From JAJXTN01 sp038230895 (GTDB taxonomy: Bacteria > Patescibacteriota > Saccharimonadia > Saccharimonadales > UBA4665), in contig JBBRMJ010000004.1 of the NCBI GenBank assembly GCA_038230895.1, positions 1-64,000 on the forward strand: DNA of 64,000 bases, read 5' to 3'. Under the pieces are notes generated by a model. The model had not been told where the DNA came from, searched no databases, and saw nothing but the letters and a program-made list of their open reading frames with translations. The translations under genes and the position numbers were made by a program. Each line of letters starts with the position of its first letter. Position 1 is the stretch's first letter. Of this stretch, positions 9,724-18,601 are shown one piece after another.

Positions 9724-12700
9724 ATGGAACCAGTCTGGCGCCAGCACCGACCCGTCGTTCGCCCCTCGCGATCGGCTACGCCTGTGGCTGAGAATCGACC
9801 GCAGCCGGCCAGCCCCAGCAGAGTAGCGCCAGCGGCTAGTACTCACGCGGCCCCACGTATCACCATTCGACTGAGTTTTCGTTTCCCAAAGGGGATTGGC
9901 CGCTGGTTCCGCAACCTAAAACGAGATTACTTACAGCGTAAGGGGCCGAAACGCACAGTCTTCCGTATCAGTGTACTGGTGGTTGTCGCTGTGGTTCTGG
10001 CTAATGTCCTGCTGCCGTACTTCAGCAATCGCTGGTCATCTGATGCTTACGCACTCGATGGGGCTGATAAAGCGGTAATTTCTCAGGCCAATGAAAGCAT
10101 GGGAGCTGTCCTAAAGCATGATCTGAAAGAGCAGAGTTATAGCTTTAACACGAATTATCAGGCTGATGGACTCGCCGGTGGGCAATTCCACCAAGGGGGT
10201 GCCCAGATCAAGGCTACGCTGCACGACGACCTCACTAAAGGTGTCACCATCAATGATCCAGTTACCAGTGACAGCTTTACTATTACACCGCAAGTGAAAG
10301 CCCTGTATGCCAAGCAGTCCAGTAACCAGATACAATACCCAATTTACGGCGGCAGCGGTGCGCTGATTTACACGACGAATGCCGTTGGTGTTAAAGAAGA
10401 TATTTTGCTTCGGCACGAGATGGGCGACACGCTGAAATTGAAGTATAAGTTGGGACTGGGAAACGATTATGCCGCTAAGCTGTTGGCCGATGGCTCATTG
10501 GCCATCTATGGGAGCAACCTCCCCCTAGATAATGTCAGCACGAGCACTGACAAAGACGCCAAGTTACTGGCGAAAGCTCGTCAGAACGCCGTCAAAGATA
10601 CCTGGTTGTTCACCATTCCTCCACCAACCGTCCATGCCTCGGGCGATCGGGTAGGGAAGGCCCACGTCGTCTATCAGCTCAAGGGCGATATCTTGACAAT
10701 CGTTGCCACGAACATGAAGTCAGCCAACTACCCGCTCAGCATCGACCCAACGGTTCAGATTTCCACCACCAACGAGTTCTACCGCAACACCAGTATTGAA
10801 TCAAACGCTGACTTTGACGCCACCAACAACCAGATTACGCGTGGGGCTTTGACGGGTGGTACGACGGGCACGTGGACAGCGACAACCACTTTGGGGCAGG
10901 GTCGATTCCTCGCCGGTGCGACCGCCTACAATGGCAACGTCTATGTGGTCGGCGGGGCCGCTACCTCTGCTTCAACTACCAACTTAGCCGGTACAAACGC
11001 CAACGCTGTGGAGTATGCCAGCATTAGCACCGCTAGCCCGTCGGTTTTCGGAAGCTGGGCGGCGGGTAACCATAGTGGTCTGCCAGCAGGCGGATTATCA
11101 CGTTTCCAGTTGATTGGTTACCATGGATTTCTCTATGCTATCGGCGGTTCGACAACTGACACCACCTGCGGCACCCTTTCATCCACAGTCTACTATGCCT
11201 CGGTGCAAGTTAACGGTGTCTTGGGTAACTGGGCCACGACTAACGCCCCGGCGACCGCGCGCTGTAGCTTTGGTGCTACGGCCTACGGCGGCAAAATCTA
11301 TATCGCTGGTGGCAAGACAGGCTCGGCCACCGGTACCGGAACCACTGACGTCAGTTACGCCGTGGTAAACCCAGACGGAACACTTACCTGGACAAGTGGC
11401 ACAACCCCGGCGCTGCCGGCGGCGCGGTATGGAAACGACCTACAGGCCTATAACGGCTACCTCTACGTCGTCGGTGGCATGCTCAGTGGCAGCCCTGGCA
11501 CCCTGACCAACACCGTGCTTTACAACCCACTCAATACTGACGGAACAATTTATAACGGGAGCAGTAACTGGGCTTCGACCAATACGTTTACTACTGCTCG
11601 AGAGAACCTTGGCGCCATCTTCTCGGTGATTAAAAACGGCTATATATATTTGTCAGGGGGCTGCTCGGCGATAAATGGGAGCCAAACTTGTACGACGGTC
11701 CAGAGCGACACTCAGCTGGCGCAAATCAACGCTGACGGCAGCTTAGGGCAATGGGCTACTACGACAAGCTTAACGGCAGCCAGGGTAGGGTCAACGGAGG
11801 TGGTATGGCGTGGCACGGTTTATAACGTGGCCGGCTGTTTAGCGATGTCGGCTGGAGCTATCTCGTGTAGTGCAGCACCGGTAGCCACCACACAATACGG
11901 AACGATAGCATCAGCAGGGCAGGCAAGTGTGCTCAAAACCACGACAAATTACCCACTCTCGGTGTTCGGGGCGACAGCTGCCGTGCTAAATGGCTACTTG
12001 TATGTGGTCGGGGGTTGTACGACGAACGACTGTCAGTCTGGTAGCCCCAGTGTTACGAACCAGACATATTACGCCCAGATCGCGTCAGATGGAACCCTTG
12101 GTTCCTGGAGTAACAACGCCGCCAATACCATCAACGGTACGGGTGCTACCAGCGGTATTGCCGAAATGGCATTGGTGGCCGCAAACGGCAGCCTCTATGG
12201 TTTCGGTGGCTATAACGACTCGGCACCCTCAAATAAAGCGTGGATTGTGACACCAAGTGCCTCGACCGGTGCCTTGCCTGGTGCGTGGACAGCCTCTACG
12301 GGCAACTTAGCAGCTACGGTCTATGCCGCCGGTGCCATGTATATTAAAGGCACGTTTATTGTCATTGGGGGGTGTGTCGCCACCGCTGGATCTTTCGGCT
12401 GTAGTACCTATCGTACGGCAGTGACGAAATACACCTTCAGCGGAACAACCATAACAAATGCCGGTACGACGACAGCTCTTTCAGCCGCCGCCAACTTCTC
12501 AGACGCAGCGTTCGGGTTGGCTTATTACTATGGCTACATCTACTTATGCGGCGGTACAGATGCTGGCCAAGCCTATACGCAGTTTTGTACTTATGGCAAA
12601 CTCGACCCTAGTGCTTTGACAGTTGCATCCTGGACAACGACGACTGGTAAATTTAATGTTGGCACATCACCTGATCACCCAATTCGACGTAGCTCCGCCT

Positions 12701-14415
12701 ATGCCTCAAACGGCTATTTGTACGTGTTCGCCGGGCACGACGGTCTAAACCTTGCACCAGTCGGTAATATTAGTATTGGTAAGATTAATCCGTCCACTGG
12801 CAATGTTTCTAGTGATTTTACGGTGTCGACCACAGCCTTTACGGCCAAATGGGACACGGCTAGTGCCTTCGCTGACGGCAACGTTTATACTGTCGGAGGT
12901 TGTACCGCGGGTAACCCGCCGACGACGTGTACGGCTCGCACCAACGCTACGGAATACTTCCAGATATACAACGCTACCAATTCTGGCAATCGGGCCAATG
13001 CCAACAGTGGGAACGCCATCCCAACCGGAGTGTCTGGAAACTCAGCTGTCGCCTACAATGGCTATCTCTATCAAGCAGGCGGTTGCAGCGTTTACACCAT
13101 TGGTACGACCACTTGTACGACGGCTGTTGGTAGTAGCAGTTTTGCGGCGATCAATCCAGATGGCTCGATTGGAACGTGGACGGCTGGGCCGAGCTTCCCG
13201 TCGAGTGCCCTCAGGGGATATGGATGTATGGTTCAGCTCAACGGCACGCTTTATTATATGGGCGGAGTTACCAGCGGTGGTACCGCCCAAAGTGATGTCT
13301 ATTATAGTACTGCTTCGGGCTCATCGTGGGGTAGCGGCACATGGGCAGCCGTCAACGCTGGTAGCGCTACCGGTAAGCTATTAGCCATTAAAGGTGGGCT
13401 GAGCTGCAGCACTTGGAATAATCGTATCTATGCTGTTGGTGGTTCGACCTCGACCACCGTGTACTACAGCCCTTCGTTGCCGAGTGGGGGCGATATTACT
13501 AGCGCCTGGACGGCCACTACGACGAGCTTTACGACGAGTCGAAGCTATCACGCGGCGGTGGCGGTGGGTGGATACCTCTATGTTATCGGTGGTTTTGACG
13601 GGACCAACTACTTATCAGATACGCAGTTTGCACAGATTGCTTCGAGCGGTAATATCACCGCCACCTGGGCCTATACCAACGATCTGCCATACAAGGAGCG
13701 GCAAATGTCAGCCTATGCTGCCAATGGCTATATCTATGTTTTAGGCGGTGCCACTGGTACCGCTAGCACCAGCTGTCTAGGCACCCAAAATGTTGCCTCA
13801 GTCAATACCGACGGTACACTAGGCTACTGGCAGGAAGGTGTGGCCACCAGCTTTACGGCGCGCATGGGTTCAGGAGTTGCCTATTATAATGGCTATTACT
13901 ATGTCGTTGGTGGCAATGATTGTAGCGCTAACACGACAACCAGCAACGTCACCACAACATCGTATGCAGGGGAGCAGTCACAGGCTATTCGTAGTATCTT
14001 CACGCGCTATATCGATATGGTGGGCGACGCCACGCCGTGGAAGTTTGTTATTAATGGCAGCAATGCAGCAGTAAACACCGTAGATATTGAGAACTGGCGC
14101 CTGACCTATAACTCTAGTCGCATTGCGACGAACGCCTTCGGTGCCAGCACCATCGTCACGCCGCTTAACTTCGGCCCTAATCCATTTGTCATCACCGCTA
14201 TCGACGGCTCCAGCGTCAACCAGGGCGTGTCCCGCTACTGGCAGCTAACCTTCGACATCGACCAAACTAATTCCTTCGCTTTTGCCGATGTCAACATCAG
14301 TCCACCAGCCATTGTGTCCTACAGCTTCTACTACGCCCCCTCCGGCAACACTCGCCTGCGTAACGGCGGTATCTTCCAAGACCAAACCCACCAATCCCTC
14401 GACGCCCACCCATAA
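9724..14415 (+). CDS. Membrane-anchored Kelch-type beta-propeller surface protein
   Basis: 1563 aa. Residues 1-75 are a Pro/Arg-rich cytoplasmic tail; a hydrophobic segment at about 80-100 follows a basic stretch, giving a type II membrane protein with a large outside part. From about residue 400 to 1385 I count 18 Kelch-like motifs of the form N-G-Y-L-Y-V-V-G-G, enough for about three six-bladed propellers. Several blades carry a cysteine after the GG pair. Residues 100-350 and the last 150 residues are beta-rich without a family I recognise. Kelch propellers bind proteins or sugars, so an adhesion role is likely but inferred. It lies between two other large surface-type genes. No Shine-Dalgarno sequence precedes the ATG. 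Confidence 0.8.
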   Translation: MEPVWRQHRPVVRPSRSATPVAENRPQPASPSRVAPAASTHAAPRITIRLSFRFPKGIGRWFRNLKRDYLQRKGPKRTVFRISVLVVVAVVLANVLLPYFSNRWSSDAYALDGADKAVISQANESMGAVLKHDLKEQSYSFNTNYQADGLAGGQFHQGGAQIKATLHDDLTKGVTINDPVTSDSFTITPQVKALYAKQSSNQIQYPIYGGSGALIYTTNAVGVKEDILLRHEMGDTLKLKYKLGLGNDYAAKLLADGSLAIYGSNLPLDNVSTSTDKDAKLLAKARQNAVKDTWLFTIPPPTVHASGDRVGKAHVVYQLKGDILTIVATNMKSANYPLSIDPTVQISTTNEFYRNTSIESNADFDATNNQITRGALTGGTTGTWTATTTLGQGRFLAGATAYNGNVYVVGGAATSASTTNLAGTNANAVEYASISTASPSVFGSWAAGNHSGLPAGGLSRFQLIGYHGFLYAIGGSTTDTTCGTLSSTVYYASVQVNGVLGNWATTNAPATARCSFGATAYGGKIYIAGGKTGSATGTGTTDVSYAVVNPDGTLTWTSGTTPALPAARYGNDLQAYNGYLYVVGGMLSGSPGTLTNTVLYNPLNTDGTIYNGSSNWASTNTFTTARENLGAIFSVIKNGYIYLSGGCSAINGSQTCTTVQSDTQLAQINADGSLGQWATTTSLTAARVGSTEVVWRGTVYNVAGCLAMSAGAISCSAAPVATTQYGTIASAGQASVLKTTTNYPLSVFGATAAVLNGYLYVVGGCTTNDCQSGSPSVTNQTYYAQIASDGTLGSWSNNAANTINGTGATSGIAEMALVAANGSLYGFGGYNDSAPSNKAWIVTPSASTGALPGAWTASTGNLAATVYAAGAMYIKGTFIVIGGCVATAGSFGCSTYRTAVTKYTFSGTTITNAGTTTALSAAANFSDAAFGLAYYYGYIYLCGGTDAGQAYTQFCTYGKLDPSALTVASWTTTTGKFNVGTSPDHPIRRSSAYASNGYLYVFAGHDGLNLAPVGNISIGKINPSTGNVSSDFTVSTTAFTAKWDTASAFADGNVYTVGGCTAGNPPTTCTARTNATEYFQIYNATNSGNRANANSGNAIPTGVSGNSAVAYNGYLYQAGGCSVYTIGTTTCTTAVGSSSFAAINPDGSIGTWTAGPSFPSSALRGYGCMVQLNGTLYYMGGVTSGGTAQSDVYYSTASGSSWGSGTWAAVNAGSATGKLLAIKGGLSCSTWNNRIYAVGGSTSTTVYYSPSLPSGGDITSAWTATTTSFTTSRSYHAAVAVGGYLYVIGGFDGTNYLSDTQFAQIASSGNITATWAYTNDLPYKERQMSAYAANGYIYVLGGATGTASTSCLGTQNVASVNTDGTLGYWQEGVATSFTARMGSGVAYYNGYYYVVGGNDCSANTTTSNVTTTSYAGEQSQAIRSIFTRYIDMVGDATPWKFVINGSNAAVNTVDIENWRLTYNSSRIATNAFGASTIVTPLNFGPNPFVITAIDGSSVNQGVSRYWQLTFDIDQTNSFAFADVNISPPAIVSYSFYYAPSGNTRLRNGGIFQDQTHQSLDAHP

Positions 14416-14501
14416 GGGCAGTGAGGCAGACGGCGTGAGGATAACCATAGCCAATATTGACATTATTCGGTAAAATAGTACTGAAAGCGTGAAACAAACA
14501 C

Positions 14502-15464
14502 ATGGATACTAATAGGTTTAAGCGTCGAACAGATTACAATGCGCCGGTCCGACGACCAGCCCCAGTTCGTGATGAGCTTGGGGAACTGCGTCAACCAGCG
14601 CCCACCACGCCAACTCCCGCGGCAGCGCCAACGCCAACTCCAACACCAACACCCGTGCCCACACCCATAGTAGTCGCTGATGCCCCCGTAGAGGCAGCCA
14701 GAGTGCCCGTAGCACCTCGTCCAGTTCATGAGTCGGCCAGTATGCCGCCCGAAGCCGCCATCGACCTTTCGAAGCCCGATACCGGTGGCTGGCTCGACGC
14801 TATAAATCCTGAAGACAGTCAGCCAACTCTAGTAGCCTCCACTGATGTTACGGCAGCCGAGGCCTTGCCAGCCCCGACTATCTCGGTCCAGATTAGCCTG
14901 CCCAGCAATATTAGTCTCCCCAAACCGCGTCTGCCAGCCTGGCCGTATCGCAAAATTGCTATAAGAGCTGGTATCGCCACCGCTGTCGTTGCAGTGCTAC
15001 TGACTGGCACACTGGTAAGCATGCATTTCCTGCGCCATTCGTCACAGCCCAAGCTCACCCAAGCGCAGAAATTAGCGACGAACCTCGCTCAGCCGACCTT
15101 CGCGCCCGTCGCTCCAAAAGATAAGGCCGGTTTAGCAGCGGGCGAGGCTGGCAAAACTACTTTCGACGGCTCCCGTAACACCTATAGTTACCAGGATACC
15201 TTAGGTAATGTGCCGCTGATCGTCAGTCAACAGCCCATTCCAGCCAAATTCAATACCTCGCAAGAAGCTGTCAGCAGCGCTGCCCAGAGCTTAGGTGCCA
15301 AAACCACCTTTGCAACTCATTACGGCAAGGTGTACATGTTCACCAGCACCAAATCAAACGCTCAAATGCTCGTACTGTCTGTAAACAGCTTACTGGTCTT
15401 CATCCAAAGCAGCTTTACGCACTCTACCGCCGACTACACGACCTACATCAACAACCTCAAGTAG
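14502..15464 (+). CDS. Single-pass membrane protein with proline-rich N-terminus
   Basis: 320 aa. The N-terminus MDTNRFKRRTDYN is followed by a Pro/Thr/Ala-rich linker to about residue 110. One membrane span lies at about 153-175 (ending MHFL), after a basic stretch. The outside part of about 140 residues ends in a compact domain with a YSYQDTLG segment; I do not recognise it. The first residues closely match those of the LytR-CpsA-Psr protein at 22292 (MDTSRYKRR), so the two may share a cytoplasmic targeting or interaction tag. The gene follows the Kelch protein and may be co-expressed with it. Function unknown. Confidence 0.7.
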   Translation: MDTNRFKRRTDYNAPVRRPAPVRDELGELRQPAPTTPTPAAAPTPTPTPTPVPTPIVVADAPVEAARVPVAPRPVHESASMPPEAAIDLSKPDTGGWLDAINPEDSQPTLVASTDVTAAEALPAPTISVQISLPSNISLPKPRLPAWPYRKIAIRAGIATAVVAVLLTGTLVSMHFLRHSSQPKLTQAQKLATNLAQPTFAPVAPKDKAGLAAGEAGKTTFDGSRNTYSYQDTLGNVPLIVSQQPIPAKFNTSQEAVSSAAQSLGAKTTFATHYGKVYMFTSTKSNAQMLVLSVNSLLVFIQSSFTHSTADYTTYINNLK

Positions 15465-15710
15465 CTCATTAACTTCGGTGGGGCAGGGCAGGTCGCACAC
15501 TAAAATGTTCAGGGTTTGCCAGCTGAACAACATTTTGGGTGAACGTGACAAAAATCTCCTTTACATGCCTAACATAAGCGGAGTAGAATACCCAGTAGAT
15601 CCTCCCAAACAAAAACGGATCAAAACAAAAATAATGCAAAAACAGGTCAAAATACATCGCTCTTCGGGAATAGCTGTGTTCGTTTTGGCCATAAAACAAA
15701 AGGGATGGGC

Positions 15711-15833
15711 ATGAAACCGCTCAAAAAGAAGCAAGATGATCGCTTACTCAAGCAATTGTCACGTGTCGAACGCCAACGCCAAGAACAAATAAGAAAGATG
15801 ATCTATAGTGATCCATCATTCAACGTGGTATAA
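15711..15833 (+). CDS. Possible 40-aa basic small protein
   Basis: ATG at 15711 (an in-frame ATG also lies at 15705) opens a 40-codon frame ending in TAA. The product is highly charged (start MKPLKKKQDDRLLKQL, then Arg/Gln-rich) and looks helical. An AAAAGGG stretch just upstream could serve as a ribosome binding site. It lies alone in a 737-bp spacer between 15465 and 16201. No family recognised; it may be chance. Confidence 0.35.
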   Translation: MKPLKKKQDDRLLKQLSRVERQRQEQIRKMIYSDPSFNVV

Positions 15834-15950
15834 CAGCTGCTAAGCTATGCCTCAGTCCTAGAAGCCTCACAACCTCTCTTGTTTGACCGCCCCATCCGGA
15901 GCGTTCACTTCTCGTCTTTTCAATTACATCGATGCTGACCTCTGTTAGCT

Positions 15951-16080
15951 CGTCATCCCAGCGCAGGCTGGGATCTAAACCTATATAGGCGCCGATAGGC
16001 GCTCTTTTCCGTATTACTCATGTATGGCAGCATAGCAGCGCTCATTATTGGTATGGGTCCCAGCCTGCGCTGAGATGACG
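15951..16080 (+). repeat. REP-like inverted repeat pair
   Basis: CGTCATCCCAGCGCAGGCTG begins the left arm (15951-15973). The right arm (16058-16080) is its reverse complement with one mismatch. Each arm is itself a hairpin (TCCCAGC-GCAG-GCTGGGA). The word resembles the widespread GTCATYCC-type REP sequences that occur as paired hairpins in many bacteria. The spacer contains AGGCGCC and AGGCGCT words. Confidence 0.7.
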
Positions 16081-16177
16081 AATCTCGGACAGGGGTGAGC
16101 GTGGTAATCTAGGCGGCTAGTATTAAATGGCTAGTCATCTGTTATTTGGCCTCGAAGAGGGGAGGAGGCTGGGGTGG

Positions 16178-16183
16178 TATACT
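16178..16183 (+). promoter_or_regulatory. -10 box of parA
   Basis: TATACT lies 18 nt before the parA ATG. The predicted start site leaves a leader of about 12 nt with no Shine-Dalgarno sequence. Confidence 0.45.
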
Positions 16184-16201
16184 GAGAGCGAGGCATTATA
16201 T

Positions 16202-16963
16202 ATGACACAAAAAATCATCGCAGTCGTTAATCAGAAAGGTGGTGTGGGCAAAACAACCACCGCCATTAACGTGGCTGCCCAGTTAGCCTCAGCCAAAGCC
16301 AAAGTCTTGCTGGTCGACCTCGATCCACAAGGTAATGCTACCAGCGGGCTGGGAATTCCCAAAGATTCCGCCAATCATACAACGTACGACGTATTACGCG
16401 GCGACGTCCAACTAGCCCGGACGGTCTCAGAAACCAATGTCGCACAATTATACGTCCTGCCGGCGAACGCTAATTTGGCTGGCGCGGAGGTTGAACTGGT
16501 AAATGCTGCAGAACGCGAGTTCGCGTTGACCAAAGCTTTGGCATCAGCCACCTATGAATACATTCTTATTGATTGTCCGCCTTCATTGGGTCTTTTGACG
16601 ATTAATGCCTTAACGGCCGCTCATTATGTCATGATTCCCGTCCAAGCCGAATATTATGCGCTGGAAGGCTTAAGTCAGCTGCTCAACACGATCCAGGCCG
16701 TCAAGCAGAGTACCAATCCGAATCTGGAATTGCTGGGCATTGCCCTCACGATGTTTGATAAGCGCAATTCACTCAGTGAACAGGTGGAGCAAGAGGTCAA
16801 GAATTACTTCGGTGACAATTTATTTAAGACCATCATCCCCCGCAATGTGCGCTTGGCCGAAGCGCCGAGTTATGGCCGGACGATTTTTGAACATGATCAC
16901 TGGAGTAAGGGCGCTCGAGCCTATAAGTCTCTCGCCAAAGAAGTCCGGGAACGGCTGGCCTAG
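16202..16963 (+). CDS. parA: Chromosome partition ATPase ParA (Soj)
   Basis: 253 aa. The deviant Walker A motif KGGVGKTT is at residues 12-19, followed by VDLDPQGNAT and a DCPPSLG segment, the usual order in ParA. It binds DNA nonspecifically when bound to ATP and moves ParB-parS complexes during chromosome segregation. The ATG at 16202 puts the P-loop at the normal distance from the N-terminus; an upstream in-frame ATG (16127) would add 25 residues foreign to the family. parB follows in the same direction but a gene on the opposite strand lies between them, so they are not one simple operon. Confidence 0.92.
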   Translation: MTQKIIAVVNQKGGVGKTTTAINVAAQLASAKAKVLLVDLDPQGNATSGLGIPKDSANHTTYDVLRGDVQLARTVSETNVAQLYVLPANANLAGAEVELVNAAEREFALTKALASATYEYILIDCPPSLGLLTINALTAAHYVMIPVQAEYYALEGLSQLLNTIQAVKQSTNPNLELLGIALTMFDKRNSLSEQVEQEVKNYFGDNLFKTIIPRNVRLAEAPSYGRTIFEHDHWSKGARAYKSLAKEVRERLA

Positions 16964-16965
16964 GC

Positions 16966-16999
16966 CCCCGCTTCGAGAGCAAACTCTCAAAGACCGGGG
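16966..16999 (+). terminator. Hairpin after parA
   Basis: CCCCG (16966-16970) pairs with CGGGG (16995-16999), and inside it GAGAG (16975-16979) pairs with CTCTC (16984-16988). No T-run, so it may act as a weak or factor-dependent terminator between convergent genes. Confidence 0.35.
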
Positions 17000-17024
17000 T
17001 TACAGATACTGACGATGGTTTCTG

Positions 17025-17561
17025 TCATGGTTTAGCTGGCGATAGTATGGTCGAATTGCTGAAACCGAAGCCTTGATTGAGCATTTCGTAGAGTCTAGCA
17101 ATTTCGTCAGGATCGTTGATGAGCGTAAGTAGGTCGTGAGATTCTGCAAGGCTCGACTGTAGCGTTTGGGCGTGTGAGAAGGCAATCGGGCTGACGGGCC
17201 CTTTCTGTGGCGCTGTGGTGTTGATGCACAGAACTTCATGAGTCTCACCGGTCTTGAGATTTTTCGTTCGTCTCTGTTCTAGGTGGGCATTCGGGCCGAG
17301 GGTGTATCTCGTTAGGTCAACTTGGTGGGTGCTCCTTCGGAGTAGATCGTCGGATGTTTCGTTGGCTGTGGCTTCTGGATTGATTATGAACTGTGCGACT
17401 CGCTGAATTTTCTCGAGGACTGTCGTCGGTCGACTTGTAAAAAATGGTCGTTTCTTATCAGCATGAGGCAATGTGAGTAGCAGTTGGGCATATTCAACTA
17501 ACTCCGTTTGTTGCGGTGATAACTCAACCCTCTGTGGACGTGCGCTCAGCCGTTCAGGCAT
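17025..17561 (-). CDS. Unknown protein between parA and parB
   Basis: 178 aa from the ATG at 17561 (an ATG at 17615 would add 18 residues with a cysteine-rich, atypical sequence). Mostly polar, with no membrane span or signal; several Pro-Gln-rich turns at the start and a helical C-terminal third (LTLINDPDEIARLYEMLNQG). It ends in TGA. It converges on parA and diverges from parB, so its promoter region is shared with parB's. I do not recognise a family; the position inside the par locus may be incidental. Confidence 0.6.
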   Translation of the reverse strand: MPERLSARPQRVELSPQQTELVEYAQLLLTLPHADKKRPFFTSRPTTVLEKIQRVAQFIINPEATANETSDDLLRRSTHQVDLTRYTLGPNAHLEQRRTKNLKTGETHEVLCINTTAPQKGPVSPIAFSHAQTLQSSLAESHDLLTLINDPDEIARLYEMLNQGFGFSNSTILSPAKP

Positions 17562-17639
17562 GATTCTAGAGTGACATAAGCAGATTGGAATAGCAATGTT
17601 AACGAGCTTGGTCATCTGGGAATGGGGTGGTCCTTATGC

Positions 17640-17645
17640 TATAGT
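17640..17645 (+). promoter_or_regulatory. -10 box of parB, leaderless type
   Basis: Extended TATGCTATAGT with TATAGT at 17640-17645, only 7 nt before the parB ATG. This predicts transcription starting at or within a base or two of the start codon. Confidence 0.55.
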
Positions 17646-17652
17646 GAGGTCT

Positions 17653-18522
17653 ATGGCAGGAACAACAAAAAGAGGACTTGGCAGAGGGTTTGAGTCGCTG
17701 TTGGCACCGGATTTTAATAAGGCGGCGCTGCTAGTGAGTAGCGACGATCGGATTGAGAAAATCGATGTCGGTACCTTGCAGGCAAACCCCTATCAGCCGC
17801 GGCATCACTTCGATGAAGCTACGTTACAGGAGCTGGCAGCGTCGATTAAGCATTATGGAATTGTACAGCCCTTGGTGGTGATGCCGGCGAAGGCCGGGGT
17901 TTACACCCTCATAGCTGGTGAGCGACGCTGGCGGGCGGCGCAATTGGCTGGTCTCAAGCAAGTACCGGCGATTGTTCGCAGTAGTAAGCAATTGGAGCAA
18001 TTGGAAATAGCCCTCATCGAGAATGTCCAGCGAGTTGATTTATCACCCCTCGAACAAGCCATTAGTATTGAGCGTTGGCATGATCAGTTCTCCATATCTT
18101 ATGATTTGATATCTAAGCGATTGGGTAAAGCACCATCGACTGTCAATAATATCGTGCGTTTATTGCAATTACCGGAAGCCGCACGCAAAGCCTTGGAAGC
18201 CCAGCAGATTACTGAAGGCCATGCCCGGTCTATATTGGCGTTGAAAGCAAACCCGGACCAGATGGCCCATCTGTTAAATGCCATTATTAAGTTGGGTTGG
18301 AGTGTGCGTGAAGCTGAGCGGTACGTATTGAGTGTTAAGGCAGGTGCCAAAGATCATCGCCAAGCCAAACAACGGGTGGTCACTGAAACGCCGATGACGA
18401 AGAAATTGGGCAAACACTTGCACACGGCAGTCCGAGTTCGCCGTACAGCCAAGGGTGGTGTGCTGGAAATTGGCTTTCGTGATGACGGCGATTTAGAGCG
18501 TATCATCGGACAAATTGGCTAG
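17653..18522 (+). CDS. parB: Chromosome partition protein ParB (Spo0J)
   Basis: 289 aa. The start at 17653 gives the typical N-terminus ending in KRGLGRGFESLL. Then come the ParB nuclease-fold region with the GERRWRAAQLAGL box (CTP-binding clamp) and the IALIENVQRVDLSPLEQA segment, a helix-turn-helix (ISKRLGKAPSTVNNIVRLL), and a C-terminal dimer region. It loads on parS sites, slides as a CTP-dependent clamp and is the partner of ParA. I did not find a clear parS palindrome in the spacers here. Confidence 0.93.
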   Translation: MAGTTKRGLGRGFESLLAPDFNKAALLVSSDDRIEKIDVGTLQANPYQPRHHFDEATLQELAASIKHYGIVQPLVVMPAKAGVYTLIAGERRWRAAQLAGLKQVPAIVRSSKQLEQLEIALIENVQRVDLSPLEQAISIERWHDQFSISYDLISKRLGKAPSTVNNIVRLLQLPEAARKALEAQQITEGHARSILALKANPDQMAHLLNAIIKLGWSVREAERYVLSVKAGAKDHRQAKQRVVTETPMTKKLGKHLHTAVRVRRTAKGGVLEIGFRDDGDLERIIGQIG

Positions 18523-18601
18523 GTCTACGAAGCGGTTGATATGGTACGCTTATGGTTGTATCATAGTGTCTAACAGCTGAGGGTAGCAGTAATACATATA
18601 T

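Noticed and set aside
15478..15714. 78-aa open frame from a GTG
   Set aside because: Odd composition, no ribosome binding site, and it ends at the start of a better small frame at 15711.
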